Source: Chrysomallon squamiferum
Taxonomy: Eukaryota > Mollusca > Gastropoda > Neomphalida > Peltospiridae
NCBI GenBank assembly: GCA_012295275.1
Contig: CM022665.1
Span: 28,201,446-28,265,445 of the forward strand
Direction of reading: 5' to 3'
DNA length: 64,000 nucleotides
Numbering within the stretch: the first letter of the stretch is position 1; every line of letters begins with the position of its first letter. A program made the position numbers and the translations under genes. Shown in pieces: positions 9,832-22,599 of the stretch. A model generated the notes under the pieces. The model had not been told where the DNA came from, ran no database searches, and saw only the letters and a list, made by a program, of their open reading frames with translations.

Positions 9832-12812
9832 TTAAAAATAAAAATATTAAACTTGCTATTTGTGAGTTCTGAATCAAATATTTTAAACAACATTTGTCAG
9901 ATTTGTTGTGGCTTAATTGAAAACAACATGTTGAAACTGTTGTCAGCTTTAGGATAATAATTTTTACTTAATCTTAGCATATTATTCTGCTACGGTCTAT
10001 TTGTGATAAACACATCTACAGGGACCAGTTCATCTTCATAAACTCCTGAATATGTGTTAATTTCATCTAATAATTACAAAATTACTGTTTCTTTTCTCAA
10101 ATGTATTTTAAATAAACAATTACTTGTCTAATTAAATATGCAATGCACTGTATAGATGAACTTTTTTGTAGTATCAGAATTAACTTAATGACAAAAGTAG
10201 TATTTTACTTTGATGTAAAAAAATGTAATCAATAAACGTATAAGAAGAAATTTGAATATAACAATCACATGAAATGCCATACAGGAAAATACAGTATTTC
10301 TTTTTTGAACTAGTTAATCAATATACTGAACTCAAATTTTGTGTCATCTTTTTAACATTATGTTTTGTCTTTATAATTACTATTTAATTCAAATCTCTAT
10401 TTAATATTACAATTTTTTGTTTGTTTGTTAGTATCTGGGAATTCTCTTTTCACAATATATAACAGTAATGAAACAACTTTACAGCAGAAGCCAATAATTA
10501 ATCATTTCTATATCGTAACAGTTAAATAAATAAATAATAATGAATGAATGAATGTTTAACGACACCCCAGCATTAAAATACATTGGCTACTGGGTGTCAA
10601 ACAAAGTTAAATATAACAAACTGGTGAATATTTTCTATATGAAAATAATAATAATAATAATAATATCTGTCCTATGTTGTTTCTATTCAAAATAATAATT
10701 TATTATAATACAGAAAACCAACCTCCATCAATGACTAAGGATTCAGGTCCATTGATTTCATTTTCAAACAGTCTTTCTGTCTTAGATAACTTTTCATTAG
10801 GTGACAATGCACCTACACTTTCCGGAGGCTCAGGAAGACTGGAGAAAATAAATAAATAAATAAAAATTAAAAATAGTTAAACTGATAAATATTTCTATAA
10901 AAAAAAAACATTAATATTATGAAGATGATATACTTATTATTCTGACAGCACTTAAAAATGTACAATATTTCATACAGACAGTAAAAAACAATAAAACCAT
11001 TTATTGTTTTGTATAAAGCAATAAATGTGTGGTGTAAATGAAAAGATTCAGCATAAATTTTATATACTTCCAAATAATTGTTTTATTTGTAATTGTGACA
11101 AATGCCAAATTCTATGACGCTACAGGACTATGCTGATAATGAAAAAAAAAAAAAAAAAAAGCAAGAACGTTTAAGTTAGTCTCTGGAGTTCCTTGGCTGC
11201 AGTCCTTATCTTAATCTGACATCAGCTGTTAAAATAAAATATTAGGCTTACCATTTATTATTATAAGATCAGAATATTTTAGGTAAGGAACAAGCATAAC
11301 TGAAAATGGCACATGGAGGCTGACATTTCTTTTGCTTTTAAAATTAATTTATTATACTCATTTCACAGAACTTTGAAAACAGAATAATAATTTCCCAACA
11401 AACTGCAGGTGGCATATTGGTATTTGTAATGGTTTGCATCATCATTCAAGTTTAATTTATTTAATTTTGTTTAGATTTACAAATAAAAAATCACAACTAA
11501 AAATAATAAGAACAACAACAATAACAATAATAAATAAAATATCAGTTTCTGGGAATGCTCATAAGCTATAATTTATTTTTATTGAAGACTGAATATGAAG
11601 AGACAGAAAATGGTATTTTGGCTATTTGAATATACTATAAAAACACCTTAAACATACTTGTTTGTGTCTGCGACGGACACGCCCGCTGACCTGTCAGAAA
11701 GCGTGCCCGTCGCAGACGTGCTTCACAACAGCTTGCTCTGATTAGCACGTAAAATTGTTTCCTATTCCTATTCCTATACTTGTTTGTGTGGTCCATTTCG
11801 TGTCTACGAATATGAAAATCATTATGTTATATAAAAACAATTGGTGACAAATTACACTGATTTGTTACCTCAAAGCTACTGGATCAATAGGTGAGGGAAT
11901 TAAAAACAAAATCACTGCTAGAATGATGGTAGCAACTACAAAGGCAATGGCAAAGGCACCCCATCTGAAAAAAATACAATAATAATAATAATAATCATAA
12001 TAATAATGATGAAATGAATAACAGAAATAAAAAGACAATTTAAACATTACAAATAATAAAGTAAAATGAAAAATAATACCATATTTTGTGCACATAGAAT
12101 ATTAATCTACATGCTGTTGTTGTTTACTATTATTTGTTTTAATTTTTTTTTATATTAAAAAGCTTTTTTGTTACTAATGCATTAAATAGAATTGTTGATA
12201 GTGATTGAGGGAAAAATAATGATAATATATTGATTAATTTACAAATAAATAAGGAAAAAAAAAGAAGAACATAATAATCAGGTTATTTTTGTCATCACAT
12301 TTACGATATTATGTTTTAAATGATTACATTTGTACAGATGTATCAGAAATCAAATGATATATACCTGCTGGGGTTAGTGATTTTTTAATAACGAAAAATC
12401 ATGTTAGACACTGTTTTCATATAATAATATATTTAATTAATACACTGTAAAATTATTCGAAGCCTATCGACGTTTGTTTAGTAACGACTCATAAATAATT
12501 ATACACATTCCAATGCTCATAACAGTGCTAAATAAATCTCACGGGTTCATGTTTTTTTTTTTTTTTAATGTTTTATTTCAAATTACCGGTTTGATACATT
12601 TTCCTTAATAATAAGCATACAGTACACGCCCAACAATCATCGTTACTAGCTTAATAATAATATTATCTAAAATTTGTTTCTCAAATAAACATCGACTTAA
12701 GACTTAAGTACCCTTGAGCTGCTGCAGTTTCTCTTTTAGCGTCATCACTACTTGATTTTATTTCTTCTTGTGACAAGCTTTCAATTTTTCTCTGTCTTAA
12801 GTTAGACGTCAT
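5825..12812 (-). CDS. APMAP: Adipocyte plasma membrane-associated protein (APMAP) homologue
   Basis: Nine coding exons with GT-AG borders and matching phases: 12712-12812, 11869-11964, 10723-10838, 9671-9763, 8907-9023, 8279-8450, 7072-7206, 6446-6638 and 5825-6031. They encode 409 aa (human APMAP is about 416). Residues 1-34 are cytoplasmic and about 37-57 form a signal-anchor helix. PSPIDPVAL then leads into a strictosidine-synthase-like six-bladed beta-propeller. Family landmarks seen include TGTSDGK, the cysteine pair in EPCGNFDNEPTCGRPLG, FLNDLDIAKDG, FANGVQLS, LPDNIR and the C-terminal SLHDPTGW and LYLGSYHHSYLGR. The mammalian protein is an ER/plasma-membrane glycoprotein with reported arylesterase activity. 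The gene is head-to-head with BTBD9. The ATG at 12812 precedes a typical short N-terminus; I did not see a better start. It appears intact. Confidence 0.93.
7283..7971 (-). mobile_element. Internally deleted Tigger/pogo-like DNA transposon
   Basis: This sequence lies in APMAP intron 6. The left end (cagtgatatattgacttaca) and the right end read in reverse (ggtggtacctcttccaagtt) look like diverged terminal inverted repeats of the CAGTGGTACCTCGACNTACGA type carried by many Tigger-like elements. CTCGTAACTC-type words follow at both ends. An internal minus-strand frame (7607-7732) resembles the start of a CENP-B/Tigger DNA-binding domain. TA-rich sequence abuts both ends. At about 690 bp it is non-autonomous and decayed. 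Confidence 0.65.
7607..7732 (-). pseudogene. Tigger-like transposase N-terminal remnant
   Basis: A 41-codon frame starts at an ATG at 7732. Lys/Arg-rich residues (KKKRMMSIELKNEIIGKHEQ) resemble the first helix region of the CENP-B-type HTH of Tigger/Jerky transposases. It ends at an in-frame stop and the catalytic DDE region is absent, so this is a dead fragment within the intronic element. Identification is from memory of the family pattern. Confidence 0.55.
10539..10606. repeat. Short interspersed repeat fragment with internal dyad
   Basis: A (gaat)n run is followed by tgtttaacgacaccccag and, about 20 nt later, ctgggtgtcaaaca. These form a gapped inverted repeat. Near-identical text is, to my recollection, a very common dispersed element in molluscan genomes. 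It lies in APMAP intron 3. Confidence 0.5.
11265..11306 (+). repeat. 42-bp near-copy of the BTBD9 exon 1/intron 1 junction
   Basis: This segment matches 14065-14106 at 39 of 42 positions, including the last coding bases of BTBD9 exon 1, the gtaagg donor and the first 22 intronic bases. It lies in APMAP intron 2 in the BTBD9 (plus) orientation. Flanking sequence on either side does not match. Confidence 0.8.
11666..11717. repeat. GC-rich 17-bp inverted repeat (16/17) with 18-nt loop
   Basis: The arms gtctgcgacggacacgc (11666-11682) and gcgtgcccgtcgcagac (11701-11717) pair at 16 of 17 positions. The loop holds a smaller dyad, tgacctgtca. It is strikingly CpG- and GC-rich inside the AT-rich APMAP intron 2, and tacttgtttgtgt occurs on both sides (about 11655 and 11777). 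It is probably part of a small transposon. Confidence 0.75.
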
Positions 12813-13894
12813 GTCAGTGACATTATCAGAACTTCAAAACAATGTTTACATGGAAGTCACTTCACTTAAGATCTCAACCACAATTACACAAGCAACGGGT
12901 TTTCTTTTCTTTTTTTTTCTTTCTTTTTTTCAGTCTTATCAGTTGATATTTTGTATTTTAAGATTTATTTTTGCCACTACTTTCAAACTCTTATAGCAGC
13001 AATAATTTATTAAAATTTGTTTATATATTGTTGTTTTCGCAATAAAATTCCATTAAGTAAAAATGTTATTAAAAGTTTCAGTAACAACAATTTTCCTGAT
13101 ACAATTGTGGTCTGATACCTCGACAGCATAAGCGCATAAATATCAAGAAATTTGAAAATAAACTAGACATTAAGTGATATTTCTCTAAATTATTTAATAA
13201 GTAAAAACTATTTTATATAATCATATAATCCATATTAGTGTAAAGCAACCTATACAGTATTTCATATTTCCTTATTATTAATTGTTTTTAAAGGAATATT
13301 TATTACTGCGGATTAATTTATCCGAGAGCAGTTAAGAGGAAAACATGTCATCCGCTATGATGGTAATTTGGAATATTGAGCATTTGTATGTGTTTTATCT
13401 CTTTTTAATGCTGTTTTGAGATTTGACATTTTCCAGAAATATTGGGATTGTTACGAATTACATTCTGATAATCATTTTAACGTATCGACAAACGAATATC
13501 TGCATAGTCCTCAATGATTTCTGAAGTGTCAGAAGGTTCATAAAAATTAAAATAATAAACAACAAAATACGATCATGTTCTGATACCGGTTTCTTTCAGA
13601 CGACGGAAATTATTTGATGATACTCTAAGTGTATTTATTTTGTTTGTAATACTTTAAAAAATGTGTCACTTTAGTGCACAAAAAATCGATAATGTTAAAA
13701 AATAAACATGAATTTATTTGATCCTGGATTTGGAATAATCGTTCTCTGTTGCTTAAATAGTATTTTGTGTGTATTTGTTTTGATTAATATTAAAGATTAT
13801 TTTGCATTTCAGTTTTAAAACAGGTTTTTGCAAGATGTAGTTTATTCCATCATCAGTGCCAGTTGTTTCTGATGTTTGACAATTCTATGTGAAA
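12813..13894. promoter_or_regulatory. Divergent promoter region between APMAP and BTBD9
   Basis: The two start codons are 1082 bp apart and face away from each other, so both promoters and 5' UTRs must lie here or in unseen upstream exons. CpG dinucleotides are visibly more frequent between about 12.45 and 13.7 kb than in either gene body. I do not see a clear TATA box for either gene. No other coding sequence is seen. Confidence 0.55.
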
Positions 13895-16800
13895 ATGTCC
13901 GATCATCATCATCATCTTCGATCTCCAACACCTGTTGGTATTGTTGACCATGTTGGTACTCTGTCTGACAATTTAGCTGAGCTTGTGGAAAATGAAGATT
14001 ACAGTGACATTACACTGATAGTTGAAAAGACTCGTTTTCCTGGACATAAAATTATACTGGCATCAAGATCAGAATATTTTAGGTAAGGAACATGCATAAT
14101 TGGAAATACTCCAATTATTCCAAAATCTAAATCTGTAAATTTATAAGCATATAAATGTTCAGGATGTTATAAAATGTATCTGTTTGTTTTCTTTTATAGA
14201 GCTTTGTTATTTGGAGGAATGAAGGAATCTTTGCCTGGTGTTAAAGAAATTGAACTACAGGATACCCCACCAATTGCTTTTTCTTCCTTACTAAAATACA
14301 TGTACACTGGTCGCATGAATCTTATGGAATTTAAGGTTAATATCAATTAGTGAGGATGACTGTCAGATAATTAGAGATTTTCATAAAACTTCTTTTCTTG
14401 TGATGTTAATCATAATGATGTACCTCAAGTAATATTCTTTGATTATACATTATTATAATAAATAATAATCACATAGCTAAACAATTTTTATTTAGGATTT
14501 TAATTAGGCTAGTTTCAGTTTGTTACTGTCATACTTTTTTTTAATAAAAGTAAATTTTCAGTTACTAGAATCCATTAGTAACTATATTAAGTGTTAACTG
14601 CATCACTATTAAAAGTATTATGTAAGCATCAATTTTTGTATGTATGTACATAGGAAAACAAAGAGCTAAGTAAATATGTTTGTAAGGCTATAATATTGTA
14701 CATATATTATAACTGTTTTTATTAATTTTTGTTGACATCATAGGAAGAAAATTTGTTGGATATTCTTGGACTTGCTCATAGATTTGGTTTTGTTGAACTG
14801 GAGTCATCAATCTCGGATTATCTTAAAGCTAATTTGAATATCAGGAATGTTTGTGTTATTTATGATCTGGCCAACATGTATAATCTAACATCGTTGTGTA
14901 ATGTGTGTAAAGAATTCATTGAGCGGAATGCTTCTGAGATTCTCAAGTCTGAAGCATTCATGTCATTATCACAGGTACTTCCTTACCAAATTCACTGAAA
15001 TTTTGCCAATTTCCTTCTTTGTTCATGCTGATGTTAAATTGACATTTAGAATATATTTAATAAAATTTGTTATATTTGTGACTTCTCTATCGTTGTGAGT
15101 TAGGGTATATAAATTACCATAAAACACAAACATAATACTCTGTGTTTATGTGTGTATGTATGTGTATATAAACACATTGACTTCCTGTTTGCAGTTGAGT
15201 ATAAAAATGAAAAAAAACATTAAAAATTAGTATGTTACTTAGATGTTTTTTAAACAATATGTAATTATATTAAGTCCAAACTTGTTGTATAATGGTATGT
15301 TTTCTGTTTTGCAGTCTTCAGCACGACAACTGTTACAAAGAGATTCATTTTGTGCACAAGAAATAGAAATTTTCTGTGCTGTTCGTGAGTGGGCCGAACA
15401 TAACCCAGGCCAGGATCCAACACCAATACTGGACATGGTCAGACTTCCACTCATGACAATGAATGAATTGCTTAACATTGTGCGACCCACTGGGCTGGTT
15501 TCTCCTGATGTCATCTTGGATGCCATAAACACACAGCTACAGTGTAGAAATAACAAACTTCAATACAGAGGCTTACTTTGTATGTTTCAACAGATTTGTA
15601 TTTTGATTTCTTCAAATTTGTTTTCTCTTTGTCTTAACTCTATTTCTGTCTGTACAATGTTGGAATGTGTTGCAAACAAACATATAAAAGCATATTTCTC
15701 TTTTAAATTTCTGTGCTCAGAAATTTTAGCAGTATTAGTATTATTACATTCTTTGAGTTAATTTTTCAAAAATGTTTCAGTGTACTAGCAGTGATTAATT
15801 GAAATCATATGACAGATGAAACAAAATTTTAGAATTATAATAAAATATGTCATTTATAATATTGCTTTATTCAGTAATGGATGAAAATGTTGCCACATCC
15901 CGTCATGGAAGTCAGGTTCTTCGTGGAGAGATGAAATCGTCACTTCTGGATGGAGATCGTCGCACATATGATCTGGATCGAGGTTTTTCTAGGCACCCAA
16001 TTGATGACAACAATGGACAAGGAATTGTTGTGAAACTTGGCCAGGCTTTCATGATAAATGCAATAAACATGTTGTTGTGGGATAGAGATATGAGGTTATT
16101 ACATATATTTTGCAGTTTTGAAACTTTTGAGTAAACTATATTTCTCATAGCTACATACAGTGTGGAGAAAATTAATAATTTTAACAAAATGCTATTTGCT
16201 GTTAATTTTATTTTTAATATTTCTATTATGATTGTTTTTATGAAATATAAATAAATAAAACCTACTGTTACAAAATATAATTTTAAACTGCAGTGTAATT
16301 TGCATTTTTTTTATCACTTTAAGATGTGTTCACTGAATAACGTTTTCTTTGTTATTACTGCAGGTCTTATTCATATTACATTGAAGTGTCAATGGATGAT
16401 AAGGATTATGAACGTATTATTGATCATACACAACACTTGTGTCGATCCTGGCAGAGGTTGCGCTTTCCCGAAAGAGTTGTCAGGTTAGAGGGAAATTTTG
16501 TTTACCTAGGTTTTAAGACTGTTCTTATTATGCAACATATCACACAAACTTGTAACTCAATTCCTAAATTTAGTTGAATGTTCTCACATTACAAATCTGT
16601 TGTATAGTATATCCCTGTTCTAAGAGTCAAAATTCACTTAGCCAATATCACTTTCATAATAATGTATTATAGTAAGTGTGATTAAGAAATAAGAATTTTG
16701 TTTACTGTTTTATAATAGCAGCTTTATTTCATGTTGGTTTTAGCACTTAGTTATCTGCTGTCCTTTCTTTTTTTATTAAAATAATTCTATATTGTCATTA

Positions 16801-19800
16801 TTAAATTTGATGCAGGTAACCAGGTAACAAAAGTTTTGAATAATGGTGTAAATACGTATATACAGTATATCATTCTGCCTCCAAAAAAAAGAAAATGAGC
16901 TATCAAAAACTAATGCATACTTGTTTAATTTCATCAGATTACATTAAATAATTAAGGTTATTACCTGATTCTTTGTTTCAGATATATCCGGATTGTTGGG
17001 ACTCACAACACTGTAAATAGAGTTTTCCACCTGGTAGGAGTTGAATGTATACACATGTCAGCACCATGTAGTTTGGAACAAGGTTTAGTAGGTAAGTTTT
17101 TACCTCAGAACTTTATTCTGAGATAGATAGGTCTTGATGAGAAAGAATAAGAAATTGGTCCACATGAATTCTTAATTAAACATTCTTTAATGACACTGTA
17201 AAAGTCACTAACATTAAAATTTTCAAGATCTCAAATTTTGTAAAGTTAAGATTTATCACAATTAAATAAACATTGTATCATATTTAAAACTGTATTATAA
17301 TGACTTTATTTCATCTTGTCAGTTTTGTTTATTTTTATCATTCTCTAGTCTCGAGTACTCATAGATCAGCAACAAACTGATAATGATTGTTAATCTTTGT
17401 AGTTATGAATTGTATTTTCTACAGTCATCTTTTATATAAAATGGTTAGTTCTCAACTTTAGACACTAGTTCGTTCCAGGTTATCTTTCGTTAAATGAGAA
17501 CTTGTAAAGCAGGAGGTATTTTCCTATAATTTTTTTTATCATTTGGGTTTCAGCCCTCAAACATTTATAATACATTTTTGCCAAATAAACAAACATTCAC
17601 AGCTAAGTTTGGTCACTCTGATTTTCATCAGATCGAGTATTTTTATTTTTTTATTATTATTATTATTTATTTTTTATTCAGCAACATTTCAAGAGTTGTC
17701 TGTTTGCAACACTTTTTTTTGTTTTGTTTCTTTTTTTTTTTTTTGTTCTTTATAAAATTGCTGATAGCAAGCAAAGTCAATTTTCAAATTTGTGATAATC
17801 TTTATTAGGCAAAAATGTGTATGTACATATGTGTGTGTGTGTGTTTAGGTAGGTAAGTTGGTATATATAAACTGTTTGTGTGTATTTTTCAGTACCAACA
17901 GAAAATGTTGCCACCATAAAGAAAAATGCCTGTGTGATAGAAGGAGTGTCGCGAAGTCGTGATGCACTGATCAATGGAGAAACTAGACATTATGACTGGG
18001 ATTCTGGTTACACATGTCACCAGCTGGGTAGTGGAGCCATTGTTGTTCAGCTTGCACAGCCTTACATTATTGACTCTATGAGGTGAATTTTATTTTTGAC
18101 ACTTAGTATTAGATCAGTGACTGAACGGCTGATTACATATCCTCTTTAATAACTTGCTGTTACATTTATGTTAGATTATTTGGCATGAATGCTGTCAAAT
18201 TACATATTGTTAGATTACTTTTTATTATGTATATGTCTTGTTAAATTACTTACTATATTGTGATTAGTGTATTTTGATTCACATTAATACCCCACTTTGT
18301 GTCAAGTTCAACATTTATGCCATTTTTTAAGGGTAAATTTCATTCACGGAACATCATTACGTCCACTGTTACACAAATCAGTAGCATCACCTATGTCAGG
18401 GTTTATCAACCTAGTGAAAACTTCCATTCTCTGATATAAAATGGAAAAAAATAAATTAAACATTTAACTTAACATTTGATTTTCATTCCACATAACTCCT
18501 GAGATTGATGATTGCTTGCTAACTCCTTAACTTTTGTTTTGGTTTGATGTTACTTAATCTAACTAATATTCCCTAATGCAGATATCTCAACACTCTTTCT
18601 GTCTTTATTCAAAATTATGTTCACAGAATATGATGTAGAAAAACATAAAAGAAGTTGGAACTTTTTCAGAATACATCTGTGGATAAAGTCTTTAGGAAAT
18701 TATTGATTCCCCTTCCCCATAAATCACACAATCCCTTTTTAAATCTGTAGTCATCTTTTTCATCAGACTTAAATTTTTGAATATCATCCATGACTTCACT
18801 TTAAAATTAAACAAGTCTGTAAATCTTGCATTCGTTTCCTTGTTTAAAGTAATTGATAATATCTTCAATTATGAATGCATCTTCAGCTAGTTCTCAGATG
18901 TTATGAAATGTTTTGTTTATAAGGTTGAAACTGACACAAAATGCAGCAGGCAGTAAGCCAATATATATCAGTTTGAAATGTTTTTCTTTCAGTGCTTAAT
19001 AAACTAATTATTACTAGTTTTTCAGTCTGCAGTTTAATTGTTTTGATTACAGAATGGATGAAGAAAGAATTTAATAAAACCTAACTTTTAAATGTGTTTT
19101 TATACTTTTTTAAGGTTTAGCAATTATTAGATTTGTTCAAGAGTTATTTACAGAGTTTGTCATTATTTTAAGACATTTTTGAAATGTTACATCAGGGTTA
19201 CATCACAGCTTTTGGAATCAGTTAATAACACTTGGCAGGATATGACTGCACATCCTATTAAATAACTTTTTAATACATATACATTCAGGTTATTTTTGTA
19301 TTATAAGCAGTTAAACTATTAATATTACATTTGTGGATACCTTGTTTCAGTACATTTATATATTATACTAGACAGTTTAATAACTGTTATTAGATTACTT
19401 TGTCAGTATGCTTTTAATTAACTTGATGTTATATTTCTGGCTTTATAATTTTTGTATAGTTTATTAAATATGTTGTATGATTATGTTTGTGTTTGTTTAA
19501 AAAATTGGGAAATTTTTATGTCACTGTTTCTAAAATTTTTTTTATATAGTATGATAACATGCATCTAAATTTATTACTAATTCAGACTGTTACTGTGGGA
19601 CTGTGATGATAGAAGTTACAGTTATTATGTTGAAGTTTCCACAGATCAACACAAGTGGCACATGGTTGCTGATAAGAGGAATGAAGCATGCAAGTGAGTA
19701 TTTTACTTTTGCTGTATACATGTTTTATATTAATTGCAAAGTATGAGAGTTAGAAGATATTTACAGCAGCTCAGTGGTAGAGATCTTGCTTCAGGACCTC

Positions 19801-20893
19801 AGTATGGTTCATTTCATTCAACTACAGCTAATATCTCCAGACTGTTTTTTCAAAGACCTTGTTGCCTGTTTGCCATATTATGCAAAATGAGAAGTTTTCA
19901 GAGTAAGTGTCATCTGGTTACATTTCAGAAATGTCCATACGTCTACGTTAGAAAACATTTAGAAATTCATTTTAGTAGTTAGAATTCTTATTATCAGGAA
20001 ACATCTCTTCATTAACATAAGCAGAGTTCTGTTAAAATGAGTTGACAGTTCACATGGCACCCCAGTTTCTTTTGTAGTATTTATGACATGAGATTTATTA
20101 GCTTTTATTATTTGGCAGTGTATGAAAAATTTAAAATGAACTTGTGAATTTTTCAGGTCATGGCAAACTATCAGGTTTGAAAAAAGACCTGTGGCTCTGA
20201 TTCGAATTGTAGGAACTCACAATACAGCTAATGAGGTAAACATACAGTTAGTGAACTAATAGTATTCATTAGATACATTACTCCAATTTGATCATGATAT
20301 TTTATTTATTTGTTTATTATTTTTTTAAATCTGTGTACTGCAGTAAAGAAGTTACTGAAAGTAAATAATAATAAAAAATGTAATTAAAATTAAATCTCCT
20401 CTAGCTTGAGTTATTCATATAATGCAGGCAGTCTTTGGCAGCAGAGCAAGTTTAAAACATTTAAGTTTAAGTCCATTTTACTGAAATACTAATGAATCAA
20501 GCAAAAGAGTATCATCTTAGTGCTAAGCAGTTGACTGCAGATGCTAATTTGTTTATTGTGCAGGTTTTCCATTGTGTCCACTTTGAATGTCCAGCAGACA
20601 CCTTATCAGGGCCAGTGCCATCTTCTGTTCATGTTCCCTCCATGGGTGTTTCTACCATGTCTCTGGTAGCAGGTCCACCCATCAGTCCATCTGTTAGTGT
20701 TACCAATGCCTCTATGAACCGGTCTAACCCACAGCAGCACCTCGTCAGAGATGGACATCAGAACATCTCTCCTCGTTCCCAGAGTCCTGATCCAGATAAT
20801 CAGGACCGTTATGCTGGTCCAGATTTCTGTTCCCAGGATACACCAGAAGCTGATCGAATGGATGCTGATGGTCATAGGCAACTGAATTTTTAA
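13895..20893 (+). CDS. BTBD9: BTB/POZ domain-containing protein 9 (BTBD9)
   Basis: Eleven coding exons with consistent phases: 13895-14082, 14200-14335, 14744-14974, 15315-15579, 15875-16094, 16364-16483, 16982-17091, 17893-18082, 19586-19693, 20157-20235 and 20564-20893. They encode 658 aa (human 612). Residues about 29-125 are the BTB domain (DYSDITLIVEK, FPGHKIILASRSEYFRALLFGGM) and about 140-260 the BACK region. Two F5/8-type C (discoidin) domains follow at about 279-417 and 425-556, each with ENVAT, SYSYY.EVS and RIVGTHNT. A roughly 100-residue Ser/Pro-rich tail ends the protein. BTBD9 is regarded as a Cul3 ubiquitin-ligase adaptor, linked in flies and mammals to sleep, dopamine and iron handling. 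The start is the ATG at 13895, just after an out-of-frame ATG-TGA. It appears intact. Confidence 0.95.
19757..19830 (+). repeat. Possible tRNA-derived SINE head
   Basis: An A-box-like agctcagtggtag (19768-19780) is followed about 26 nt later by a B-box-like ggttcattt (19806-19814), the order and spacing of an RNA polymerase III promoter in tRNA-derived SINEs. The B-box has lost its consensus and no clear body or tail follows. It lies in BTBD9 intron 9. Confidence 0.35.
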
Positions 20894-22538
20894 AGGTTGT
20901 TTTTTTAATTTTATTTTTTCCTTTTCCCTCATTTTGCTGCTGTCACTGGATGATTGAATATTCTCAGTGGATTAAAATGAAAAGAATATTATTAGCATAA
21001 CTTAGTTAAGAATTATATAACTAAAAAATGTACATTATAATCATATAATAATTCAATCTTTTCCAGATTTGCATGACAGTAAAACTAACTGAAAAAATCT
21101 TTTGCTAAGCTGATAAAGTGTATTTTCAGTGAATGAATTTAATATATTTAAAGATTCATAAGAAACTGAATAACATTTGTAATACCAAGATGCAAACAAA
21201 AAAGTTTTTCATCATGTAAAATAGTTTCTCTGAGTGCCTTAGAAAGTCTTGAGTTACTTTTCTTTACAAACAGTTGTAAACTGGTTAGAAACCTATATCG
21301 ATGTATGTCCTAAAATCATATAAATATATATAAAATAATAATAACAAAATTTAACCTGCTAATATTTAACCCTGTTATTCAAATACATTTGTGGTTTGAT
21401 GATGGTGTTTTTTATTTCTGATGGGTAATATTTGGTGACTTAAAAATGCCAAAAGCATTAGTAAATTGAAAAAATAGTACTTATATTTAGAGTGTATTTA
21501 AATAAAGCAGGATCAGATATGAGTTTTCCAAAAGATTTTAAAATAACTAAAATGTAGGGTATTAATTTTTAAAGAATGCAATTTATTTGAGATAGGTTAA
21601 CATAATAATTATTGTGGGTAATAACAATCTATGCATATGAAGTAAAATATTAATAACAAAAATATTTACTTCTTGTATAAACTAGATTAGAATTAATTGT
21701 CTTTTTTCATTGTTTAGACTTTTTAAAAGGGCATTCTTACTGTATACAGGCTTGAGGTTTGTGTTGAACTGTAGTGTGGGATCTCCTAATACTCTATTAA
21801 CATTAGTCTAACTTTACTATTTGTTTTGCTGGATTTCAAAACATTAATCATTTTTATTATTATTATTATTATTTGTTTACCGTCAGGGCTACATTAATTC
21901 TTTTTAATTCTGCTTTCTGGTGTAAAAAATATTATTGGAAAGTTTTTGTAAAGTATATAATGTCCCCTCCATTTAAAATATGTAACATTCAGTGTTTTAT
22001 GTTTGTTAATAATTAATGTTATCCGTAATGTTTTATATATTTTGTTTGTTTTTCATTTTGAATGAGTAAACAGAAACCATTTGTCATCTGCAAGACTATA
22101 TATATATATATATATGCTGATGATGTTAGCTATATGTGGTATTTAGATTATATTTATTTAAATTATGAACCTCTGTGTTACAGAATTACTTCATGTTGCA
22201 GACTAGAGTTCTTTTGTTTCCCCCCATCCCGTTTTGAAAATGTAGTAGTTAACAATATTTATCAAGCTGCTTTAAAATCGTATTATTATGATTAATTGCT
22301 TCTTAATTTTATTTTATTAATTTTTTACTTTTAGTTAAATAGGTGGGCTTTTTCTTGCTTTTCATACTGAATCGGTAAACAGATCTTGTATATCTGCAGT
22401 TAATGTGTTGCATATAAATCTTTACAGAAACTGCTGAAATTGAATTTATTTTTGTTGTTGTTCCTAAAGAAATTTTTTTTTTTTTTTTCTTTATTGCTTT
22501 TATTGGTTATTACATCTTAACAACTTTTGGTTATTTAT

Positions 22539-22599
<61 letters not shown>

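Noticed and set aside
13889-13894. Upstream GTG as the BTBD9 start
   Set aside because: The ATG at 13895 is in frame two codons later and is the normal eukaryotic initiator.
20606-20932. 108-codon minus-strand frame
   Set aside because: Antisense shadow of the last BTBD9 exon.
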